Source: Prevotella sp.
GTDB taxonomy: Bacteria; Bacteroidota; Bacteroidia; Bacteroidales; Bacteroidaceae
Direction: 5' to 3'
Length of the DNA stretch: 63,673 nt
NCBI GenBank assembly: GCA_017470345.1
Contig: JAFUEP010000039.1
Coordinates: 1 to 63,673, forward strand
Positions 56,934 through 63,673 of this stretch are shown here, one piece after another. The notes beneath the pieces were generated by a model. That model did no database searches, was not told the origin of the DNA, and saw only the letters and a program-made list of their open reading frames with translations. The translations under genes were made by a program, and so were the position numbers. Every line of letters starts with the position of its first letter. Position 1 is the stretch's first letter.

Positions 56934-59900
56934 ATGACCAGAATCCGCTTCACGATGCTCCTGCTTCTCGCCCTGGCAGGCTTCAGGCAGGCATCAGCAC
57001 AAGAGTTTGTCAATCTCACCGACGAAGATCTTCGTGTCGTCGATGCGCTCCCCGTCTATAATTATTATCGTGAGTTGGGCGCGGCCTATGCTGACTCTGT
57101 CTATGAGGTGAGCATCGACTATCCTGAGTTCGCCGACATGACGCCCGACGAGGTGCGAAGCCTTCAGCGTGTCCTGACGGCCCCGCTGCCGGCCATGCCC
57201 ACAGTCTGTCAGGCCATGCAGACGGAGCGTCGCAAGGGCACACTGCAGCTGTCGCTCATGCCCCTCGTGTTCCGCGACGGCAAGTATCAGAAACTGGTCA
57301 GCTTCAAGCTCTCCGTCGTCGGCCGCGCCGTCACGAAGGCAGCCCCGGCACGCGTCATCACGCCTGACCAGCGCTATGCCCGCCACTCGGTGCTCTCCGA
57401 CGGCAAGTGGGTCAAGATCCGCATCCCCGAGTCCGGCTTCTACGAGCTGACGCCTGAGCTCCTGGAGGAGGCCGGCTTCAGTGAGCCTGCGAAGGTCAGG
57501 GTCTATGGTTATGGCGGAGCCCGCCAGCCCGAGAAGATCTCGGCCACTTATGTGGCCAACCATGACGACCTCTCCGAGCTGCCCACCACCATCGTCAACG
57601 GTCGCCGCATCTTCTACGGCGTAGGTCCTGTCAACTACGTCAGCGAGTTGTCAGAGACCCGCGAGCGTAACAACTATTCCACTCATGGCTATTATTTCCT
57701 GACCGAGGGCGACTCGGAAGCCCTGGTCTACGACTCGCTGCTCTTCGTCCAGCAGTATTATCCCTTGCCTAACGATTATCATCAGCTCTACGAAGTGGAT
57801 GACTACAGCTGGTTCCATGGCGGACGAAACCTCTACGATGCCGAGCCCTTCACGAGCGGCACTGAGCGCAGCTATCAGATGCCGGCCGCCGGTAAGTCGG
57901 GCACGCTGACCGTCCAGATGAGCTATAACTTCTATAGCGACATGCTTGTCATGGTCAACGGCGAGGAGGTGGGACACATCCTCATCGACAACTATACCAC
58001 ACGGCCCCAGGGAGGCAAGCCCGGCGTGAACAAGGTCGACACCAACCGCTACAGCAAGGCCGTGGTCGACACATGGACATTCAATGTCAAGGACATCCTG
58101 ACCGACACCACCACCGTCACGCTGCGCGAGCTGTGGGGCCACGACATGCACCTCGACTACATCTCGCTTCGATGCAATGAGCCCCGCCCGATGGTCGACC
58201 TCGCCACGGCTGCCCTGCCGGTGCCTGAGGTCGTAGGGATGGTGCCCAATCAGGACCTGCATGCCCACGAACAGGCCGACATGGTCATTATCGTGCCGAG
58301 CAGCAGGGCGTTCCTGGGCGAGGCCGAGCGTCTGGCCCAGTTGCACAGGGAGCAGGACGGCATGCGTGTCAACGTCGTCGTGGCCGACGAGCTCTTCAAC
58401 GAGTTCTCCAGCGGCACGCCCGATGCCAATGCCTATCGCCGCTACATGAAGATGCTCTACGACAGGGCCGAGCGCGAGGAGGACGAACCCCACTACCTGC
58501 TCCTCTTCGGCGACTGTGCCTGGGACAACCGCATGGTCATCGCCGACTGGAAGAATCAGTCGCCCGATGACTTCCTTCTGAGCTATGAGAGCGAGAACTC
58601 CATGAGCGAGACCGAGTGCTACCTGAGCGACGACTATTTCTGCATGCTCGACGACAACGAGGGCGGCGACATGCTCAACAACCTCTCCGACGCAGCTGTC
58701 GGACGCTTCCCCGCCCGTACGGTGGAGGATGCCCGCACCATGGTCGACAAGACCATCCGCTACCGTCTCAACGAGGATGCCGGCGACTGGCAGAACACAG
58801 TCTGCTTCATGGCTGACGACGGCAATGCCAATCTCCACATGGAAGATGCCGAGGCCGTCATCGACTCCGCAAAGATTGCTGCCTACCCCTTCCGTCTGAA
58901 CAAGATCTACTGGGATGCCTATCCCTCTGAGTCGTCCTCGGTAGGGCGCACCCTGCCCGCCGTGCGTCGCGCCATCCTCGACCAGATGCGTAGTGGCGCA
59001 CTGATCATGAACTACACCGGACACGGCAATGCCGGCAGCCTCTCACACGAGGAAGTCCTCTTCCGTAGCGACTTCGCTGAGAAGACGTCCGGCGGACTGC
59101 CCCTCTGGTTCCTGGCTGCATGCGACATCATGCCGTTCAACACCCAGGACGCCAACATCGGCGAGACGGCCCTGCGCAACGACCATGGCGGTGCCGTTGC
59201 CGTCATCAGCACCGTCCACACCGTCTATGCCCAGCTCAACCGTATCCTCAACAAGTATCTGACGCGCAACCTCCTGGGCACCAATCGTGACGATCCCACC
59301 GTCTACACCCTCGGCGAGGCCCTGCGGAAGGCTAAGATCTCCTATTTCTACGAGAAGCGCAGCGGCGGCACGCTCGAGAGCAACAAGCCCAACCACCGCC
59401 AGTATGCCCTCCTCGGCGACCCCGCCCTACGCCTCAAGGTCCCCTCACTGCCCATCGCCATCGACCGCATCAACGGCCTCGACGTCAGCGAGGGCGCACA
59501 GCGACTGGAGGCCGGCTCTGTCGTGACCGTCGAGGGCCATGTCGTCGACCGGCCTGACTTCACGGGTAAGGCCTCGCTGACCGTCTGCGACGTCGAGGAA
59601 TACGTCACGGGCCGCAACAACGCCGAGGAGACAGCCGATAAAGACCACTGGAAGCCCTTCAGCTGGTGGCAGCGCTCGACGGTGCTCTACAATGGTTCCG
59701 ACAGCGTCGTCAACGGCCAGTTCCGCTTCACCTTTGCCGTGCCCAAGGACATCACCTATTCCGACAACAACGCCATGCTCTATGTCCACGCCGTCAATGC
59801 TGACAAGACGCTCACGGCCCATGGCAACTTCAGCGACTTCTCGATGGGCAGCGGCGACGAGCCCCTCGCTACCGAGGGCGGGCCGGAGATCTATTGCTAT

Positions 59901-60395
59901 CTGAACAATGCCCTCTTCCAGGACGGCGACCTGGTCAGCGAGTCGCCCTACTTCTACGCTGAGGTCTACGATCCCGACGGCATCAACGTCTCCGGATCGG
60001 GCATCGGCCACGACATGGAGCTCATCATCGACGGCAAGATCAGCACGACCTACAACCTCAACTCCTACTTCGAGTACGTCTTCGGCGACTATTGCCGTGG
60101 CAGCGTCGGCTATCAGATTCCGGCCCTCACGCCCGGCGAGCACGTGCTGATCTATCGCGTCTGGGACGTGCTCAACAATTCGTCGTTCGCCCAGCTCTCC
60201 TTCGTCGTCGACGACGGCTCAGGCCTGCAGCAGGCTGAGGCATCGGGCGTCAGCACCATCACGACCCCGACGCCCGTCGAGCGCGAAGTCTACAATGTCA
60301 AGGGCCAGAGCGTCAGCCGCCAGCAAGGCCGTGGCGTCTATCTCTACCGCACCGCAGAGGGCGCAGTGAAGAAAAAGGTGATAGGCAGACAATAA
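56934..60395 (+). CDS. Second PorU-like C25 protease (tandem duplicate)
   Basis: 1153 aa; clearly homologous to the preceding gene along its length (EFVNLTDEDLRVVDALP, YPEFADMTPDEV, QKLVSFKLSVVGR, NEFSSGTPDANAYRRYMKML). The catalytic pair is kept: His697 in MNYTGHGNAGSLSH and Cys730 in LAACDIMPFN. Its C-terminus differs: instead of the long beta domain it ends VYNVKGQSVSRQQGRGVYLY then RT and KKKVIGRQ, the short tail found on cargo-like proteins here. It may be a second sortase with a different specificity or a protease secreted as cargo. It starts 12 bp after porU and precedes porV by 30 bp. Confidence 0.9.
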   Translation: MTRIRFTMLLLLALAGFRQASAQEFVNLTDEDLRVVDALPVYNYYRELGAAYADSVYEVSIDYPEFADMTPDEVRSLQRVLTAPLPAMPTVCQAMQTERRKGTLQLSLMPLVFRDGKYQKLVSFKLSVVGRAVTKAAPARVITPDQRYARHSVLSDGKWVKIRIPESGFYELTPELLEEAGFSEPAKVRVYGYGGARQPEKISATYVANHDDLSELPTTIVNGRRIFYGVGPVNYVSELSETRERNNYSTHGYYFLTEGDSEALVYDSLLFVQQYYPLPNDYHQLYEVDDYSWFHGGRNLYDAEPFTSGTERSYQMPAAGKSGTLTVQMSYNFYSDMLVMVNGEEVGHILIDNYTTRPQGGKPGVNKVDTNRYSKAVVDTWTFNVKDILTDTTTVTLRELWGHDMHLDYISLRCNEPRPMVDLATAALPVPEVVGMVPNQDLHAHEQADMVIIVPSSRAFLGEAERLAQLHREQDGMRVNVVVADELFNEFSSGTPDANAYRRYMKMLYDRAEREEDEPHYLLLFGDCAWDNRMVIADWKNQSPDDFLLSYESENSMSETECYLSDDYFCMLDDNEGGDMLNNLSDAAVGRFPARTVEDARTMVDKTIRYRLNEDAGDWQNTVCFMADDGNANLHMEDAEAVIDSAKIAAYPFRLNKIYWDAYPSESSSVGRTLPAVRRAILDQMRSGALIMNYTGHGNAGSLSHEEVLFRSDFAEKTSGGLPLWFLAACDIMPFNTQDANIGETALRNDHGGAVAVISTVHTVYAQLNRILNKYLTRNLLGTNRDDPTVYTLGEALRKAKISYFYEKRSGGTLESNKPNHRQYALLGDPALRLKVPSLPIAIDRINGLDVSEGAQRLEAGSVVTVEGHVVDRPDFTGKASLTVCDVEEYVTGRNNAEETADKDHWKPFSWWQRSTVLYNGSDSVVNGQFRFTFAVPKDITYSDNNAMLYVHAVNADKTLTAHGNFSDFSMGSGDEPLATEGGPEIYCYLNNALFQDGDLVSESPYFYAEVYDPDGINVSGSGIGHDMELIIDGKISTTYNLNSYFEYVFGDYCRGSVGYQIPALTPGEHVLIYRVWDVLNNSSFAQLSFVVDDGSGLQQAEASGVSTITTPTPVEREVYNVKGQSVSRQQGRGVYLYRTAEGAVKKKVIGRQ

Positions 60396-60425
60396 ACACG
60401 TGCTTTTCGCCGTTAATTAAGACGT

Positions 60426-61604
60426 ATGAATAAGAAAATGAACACATCCCGTGGCGGCCTGGCCGTTGCTGCCTGCCTTCTGGCCATGGGCAGCGCCAAG
60501 GCCGATGACGGTAAACTGACGACTTTCAACCCCGTGGAGCATGCCGTCATCTCGCAGACCATTGCCCCCGATGCACGCTCGGCCGGTATGGGCGACGTCG
60601 GTGTGGCCACCGATCCTGACGTCAACTCCCAGGCATGGAACCTGGCCAAATATCCCTTCTGCATCAGCCGGGCAGGCGTGGCGCTCAACTATACCCCCTG
60701 GCTGCGCCAGCTGGTCAACGACATCGACCTGGCCTATCTTGCCGGCTACTATCGCATCGGCGACTATGGCGCCCTGTCTGGTTCGCTCCGCTATTTCTCC
60801 CTGGGTGAGGTCTTCACCAGCGACGACAGCGACATGACGGTCAATCCCTACGAGATGTCGCTCGACGTGGCTTATTCGCGCATGCTGAGCGAGACGTTCT
60901 CACTCGGCGTCGGTCTGCGCTGGATCTACAGCGACCTGCGCTACGACTATTCGGAGGACTCCAAGCCCGCCTCCGCCTTTGCGGCCGACATCGCTATGTA
61001 TTACAATAACTATGTGATGCTGGGCAGCCGTGAGTGCCAGCTCGGACTCGGTCTGACGCTGCAGAACCTGGGTAGCAAGATTTCCTACTATGGCGACGAG
61101 GAGAGCCAGTTCATTCCCGCCAACCTCCGTCTGGGTGCCTCGCTGATGATTCCTGTCGACGAGTACAACCGCTTCTCGATTGCGGCCGATGCCAACAAGC
61201 TGCTCGTGCCCACCGTGCCCCTGCAGGAGGTCGACGAGACCAACTCTGACTATCAGGACCGCGTGCGCCGCGAGTATAGCGACGTGTCGAGTATCAAGGG
61301 TATGTTCCAGAGCTTCTCCGACGCCCCCGGCGGTTTCAAGGAGGAGATGGAGGAGATCCAGTGGAGCGTCGGTGCCGAGTATGTCTACCACGACAAGTTC
61401 TCGCTCCGCGCCGGCTATCACCATGAGTCGGAGTCGAAGGGCAACCGCAAGTACTTCACCGTCGGCGGCGGATTCCGCATGAGCGTCTTCTCGCTCGACG
61501 TCGGCTACGTCATCTCTACGGCCCAGTCGAATCCTCTCGACCAGACCCTTCGCTTCACCCTGTCGTTCGACATGGACGGCATCAAGGACCTTTTCAGGAA
61601 GTAA
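60426..61604 (+). CDS. porV: T9SS outer-membrane shuttle protein PorV
   Basis: 392 aa. Signal peptide about 1-27 (LAVAACLLAMGSAKA). FadL-like beta barrel; PorV signatures APDARSAGMGDVGVATDPDV and the late SLDVGYVISTAQSNPLDQTL RF. PorV ferries folded cargo from the translocon to PorU. Gene order porU-porV-ispF is the same as in Porphyromonas. Start ATG at 60426 (a second Met at residue 5). Confidence 0.95.
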   Translation: MNKKMNTSRGGLAVAACLLAMGSAKADDGKLTTFNPVEHAVISQTIAPDARSAGMGDVGVATDPDVNSQAWNLAKYPFCISRAGVALNYTPWLRQLVNDIDLAYLAGYYRIGDYGALSGSLRYFSLGEVFTSDDSDMTVNPYEMSLDVAYSRMLSETFSLGVGLRWIYSDLRYDYSEDSKPASAFAADIAMYYNNYVMLGSRECQLGLGLTLQNLGSKISYYGDEESQFIPANLRLGASLMIPVDEYNRFSIAADANKLLVPTVPLQEVDETNSDYQDRVRREYSDVSSIKGMFQSFSDAPGGFKEEMEEIQWSVGAEYVYHDKFSLRAGYHHESESKGNRKYFTVGGGFRMSVFSLDVGYVISTAQSNPLDQTLRFTLSFDMDGIKDLFRK

Positions 61605-61620
61605 GAACGCTCACCACTTA

Positions 61621-61647
61621 CCCCTCCCCCAAGGGAGGGGCATTTTT
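61621..61647 (+). terminator. Hairpin between porV and ispF
   Basis: CCCCTCCC (61621-61628) pairs exactly with GGGAGGGG (61633-61640); five T follow after CA. The same 8-bp arms recur inside ispF. Confidence 0.7.
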
Positions 61648-61661
61648 GTATAGATTTGCTT

Positions 61662-62174
61662 ATGACTATTCGTGTAGGATTCGGATATGACGTCCATCGC
61701 ATTGTTGAGGGACGCGAGTTGTGGATTGGAGGCATCAAGATTCCATTCAATCTCCCCTCCCATGGGGAGGGGGTGGGGGTGGGCCTTGGCCTGCTGGGCC
61801 ACAGCGATGCCGACGTGCTGCTGCATGCCGTCTGCGACGCCCTGCTCGGGGCCGCCAACATGCGCGACATCGGCTATCACTTCCCTGACACCTCGGACGC
61901 GACGCTCGGCATGGACAGCAAGATTATCCTGCGCCGCACCGTCGAGCTCATTGCCACGAAGGGCTACCGCCTGGGCAACATCGACGCCACCATCTGCGCC
62001 GAACGGCCCAAGATGAACCCGCATATTCCTGAGATGCAGCGCGTGATGGCCGACGTCATCGGCTGCGACCCCGACCAGATCTCCATCAAGGCGACGACCA
62101 CCGAGCGCCTCGGCTTCGTCGGCCGTCAGGAGGGCATGGCCGCCTATGCGACGGTGCTCATCGAGCGCGACTAA
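61662..62174 (+). CDS. ispF: 2-C-methyl-D-erythritol 2,4-cyclodiphosphate synthase with in-frame insertion
   Basis: 170 aa from MTIRVGFGYDVHRIVEG (the family has about 158). MEP pathway of isoprenoid synthesis. Zinc ligands in FGYDVH and GLLGHSDADVLLHAVCDA; KATTTERLGFVGRQEG at the C-terminus. Between GGIKIP and GLLGHSD there is an unusual FNLPSHGEGVGVGL where other IspF proteins have only about three residues. This extra piece is encoded by a CCCCTCCC/GGGAGGGG palindrome (61754-61772). Its stop codon overlaps the stop of the convergent fucosidase gene. Confidence 0.94.
   Translation: MTIRVGFGYDVHRIVEGRELWIGGIKIPFNLPSHGEGVGVGLGLLGHSDADVLLHAVCDALLGAANMRDIGYHFPDTSDATLGMDSKIILRRTVELIATKGYRLGNIDATICAERPKMNPHIPEMQRVMADVIGCDPDQISIKATTTERLGFVGRQEGMAAYATVLIERD
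61743..61785. repeat. Palindromic insertion inside ispF
   Basis: CCCCTCCC (61754-61761), loop ATG, GGGAGGGG (61765-61772), then GGTGGGGGTGGG. It has the same arms as the hairpin just upstream of the gene (61621-61640). Boundaries are approximate. Confidence 0.75.
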
Positions 62175-63556
62175 TCGGCGGCAAGGCCTGCGCTCATGCT
62201 CAGCAGGCGCGGCTCGCCGCGGCTCTCGAGGATGCGGATGCGCAGGCGGCTGGTCTCAACGGCCGGAAAGCGCAGGATGCGCTTATAACCAATAGTAGTG
62301 GTTTCCTCCTCCACTGGGAGAGGGAGCCACTTTTTTTTGTCTTTATACTCCACGGCGAAGCGCGCGATGCGCTGGCCCTGGCGGATGTCCTCCTGAAGGG
62401 TCAGGCGGTTCAGACGCTGGCCGCGGGGCACTTTGATAGTATAGGAACGGTCCTTCGACGCCTTCAGCGGGCCGTCGTGTGTGACGCACGGGGCCATTTC
62501 GCTGTCGATCAGCTGTCGGAAGGCGACGAGGTTAGCCGAGTCGGTAGGGTGGATGAGGCCGTCGCGATTGACGGGCACGTTGAGCAGCATCAGCCCGTTG
62601 CGGCCCACGCTCTGGTAGTAGATCTCGGCCAGCCGTCGGGGCGACTTCACCAGCGAGTCCTCACTCTCATGATAGAACCAGCCCGGACGGATCGACACGT
62701 CGCACTCGGCCGGCGTCCACTGGTCGCCGTCGCGATGGCCCTGGGGCAGCTCCTCGGGGTGGTTATAGCCGGGATAGACCTCACGGCCGCGCAGCAGCGA
62801 CCAGCTGGTCGTCGCGCCCTCGCCCCGCTCGTTGCCCACCCATCGGCAGCCCGGTCCGCCGTCAGAGAAGATGATGGCCTGTGGCTGCAGACGGCGTATG
62901 AGCGCGTAGATGCGGTCGAAGTGATAATAGGTGCGGCGGTCGATCTTGCGCTTCTCGCGGGCGCCGCCATAGTAGCCGTCGCCACCGTTGGCGCCGTCGA
63001 GCCACACCTCGAAGATCTCGCCGTAGCCGGTCAGCAGCTCCTCCAGCTGGCGGTAGTAGTAGTCGACGTACGCCTCAGTGCCATACGTGGCCTGATGGCG
63101 GTCCCAGGGCGAGAGGTAGATGCCGAACTTCAGCCCGTGGCGGCGCGCGGCGTCGCTCACCTCGCGCACCAGGTCGCCCTGCCCGTCGCGCCAGGGCGAG
63201 CGGCTGATGTCGTAGTCGGTCCAGCGCGAGGGCCACAGGCAGAACCCGTCGTGGTGCTTGCACGTCAGGATGACGCCCTTCATGCCGGCCGCCTTGAACG
63301 TCCGCATCCACTGGTCAGCGTCCAGTCGGGTGGGGGCGAACACCTGCGGGTCGGCGTCGCCGTAGCCCCATTCCTTGTCCATGAACGTGTTGGGGCCGAA
63401 GTGTACGAACGCGTTCGTCTCCATCGCCTGCCACGCTATCTGTGCCTCTGATGGCAGCACCCGGCCTTCCGCCGTCGTCGCCGTCTGTGCGGCAGCCCCT
63501 GCGGCCGTCAGCATGGCTGTCAGCACCATTGTGCCGATTCGTCTGATGTAGGTCAT
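62171..63556 (-). CDS. Alpha-L-fucosidase (GH29)
   Basis: 461 aa. Signal peptide about 1-23. GH29 (beta/alpha)8 barrel: NAFVHFGPNTFMDKEWGYGD, KGVILTCKHHDGFCLWPSRW, LKFGIYLSPWDRH, and the nucleophile Asp in FEVWLDGANGG. Removes terminal L-fucose from host glycans. The C-terminal beta domain includes KKWLPLPVEEETTTIGYKR, with about three residues more than expected at PLPVEEE, encoded by a CTCCC/GGAGG-type palindrome. Its 5' leader carries the same hairpin repeat as ribD. Convergent with ispF (4-bp stop overlap). Confidence 0.92.
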   Translation of the reverse strand: MTYIRRIGTMVLTAMLTAAGAAAQTATTAEGRVLPSEAQIAWQAMETNAFVHFGPNTFMDKEWGYGDADPQVFAPTRLDADQWMRTFKAAGMKGVILTCKHHDGFCLWPSRWTDYDISRSPWRDGQGDLVREVSDAARRHGLKFGIYLSPWDRHQATYGTEAYVDYYYRQLEELLTGYGEIFEVWLDGANGGDGYYGGAREKRKIDRRTYYHFDRIYALIRRLQPQAIIFSDGGPGCRWVGNERGEGATTSWSLLRGREVYPGYNHPEELPQGHRDGDQWTPAECDVSIRPGWFYHESEDSLVKSPRRLAEIYYQSVGRNGLMLLNVPVNRDGLIHPTDSANLVAFRQLIDSEMAPCVTHDGPLKASKDRSYTIKVPRGQRLNRLTLQEDIRQGQRIARFAVEYKDKKKWLPLPVEEETTTIGYKRILRFPAVETSRLRIRILESRGEPRLLSMSAGLAAD

Positions 63557-63581
63557 GATATAGTTCCTTCCAATTGTTTCG

Positions 63582-63673
63582 CTTCTATATGACTAATGGT
63601 TATTCCACCGCTCTGCAGTAGGAGGCGACGTGTCTCACGTCGCAATCCAGCAGGTTGTTGCGACGTGAGACAC
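63582..63673 (-). repeat. Hairpin leader upstream of the fucosidase gene (cut by window end)
   Basis: Same element as 34483-34583, in the orientation matching transcription of the fucosidase gene. Conserved from CTTCTAT (63582) through ACTAATGGTTATT, ACCGCT, TGCAG and the arm AGGAGGCGACGTGTCTCACG (63620 onward). The second arm starts at 63658 and runs off the window. Confidence 0.88.

Overview
The window looks like part of a chromosome from a Prevotella-like member of the Bacteroidales. The evidence is threefold. Promoters follow the Bacteroidetes pattern (TTTG, about 19-20 bp, TAnnTTTG) rather than sigma-70. Several type IX secretion system (T9SS) genes are present (porW, porX, two porU-like genes, porV), and Bacteroides itself lacks this system. 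Many secreted proteins end in short sorting-type tails or dockerin-like repeats. Coding DNA is GC-rich, while several intergenic regions and a few secreted-protein genes are clearly AT-richer.

Layout: 1-2158 is the 3' end of the ribosomal alpha operon (rpsD partial, rpoA, rplQ). 2189-2886 is a RelE-like toxin-antitoxin cassette. 3021-9911 is an accessory region of secreted proteins (cohesin-like, dockerin-like, Ig-like domains) and a small peptide gene. It surrounds about 1.9 kb of non-coding DNA (5114-6992) filled with long palindromic repeats. After ndk, a minus-strand cluster (10595-20799) carries a subtilisin-like protease, tsaE, porX, porW, a small Cys-rich membrane protein, aroA and metY. 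An Lrp-family regulator diverges from metY. Next come an outer-membrane porin, a sodium/solute symporter, a guanine deaminase-like enzyme, a ComM/YifB ATPase, two lipoproteins, tRNA-Leu(UAA), and a block with a lipoprotein, a SRPBCC protein, pyrE, comF, recX and prmC. ribD, rnhA and argS follow. 38476-45528 encodes two very modular secreted proteins that share a repeated domain. dinB, an alpha/beta hydrolase and a SGNH hydrolase come next. A second ribosomal operon (rplM, rpsI, rpsB, tsf) follows, and the window closes with a FAH-family gene, two tandem porU-like genes, porV, ispF and a GH29 alpha-L-fucosidase.

Functional theme: PorX (regulator), PorW (TPR lipoprotein), PorU (sortase) and PorV (shuttle) belong to one secretion machine. 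The subtilisin-like protease and the modular secreted proteins look like its cargo.

The most unusual aspect is the number of distinct palindromic repeat families. They include: (1) units of about 106 bp that fold as long hairpins and fall into two subfamilies with matching changes on both arms; (2) a hairpin leader shared by ribD and the fucosidase gene; (3) 21-bp and 22-bp tandem palindromes, each present as two arrays; (4) G/C-rich palindromes between genes and also inserted in frame inside argS and ispF. The in-frame cases recall the Rickettsia palindromic elements that enter protein-coding genes. All assignments are from reading the sequence; no database search was run.
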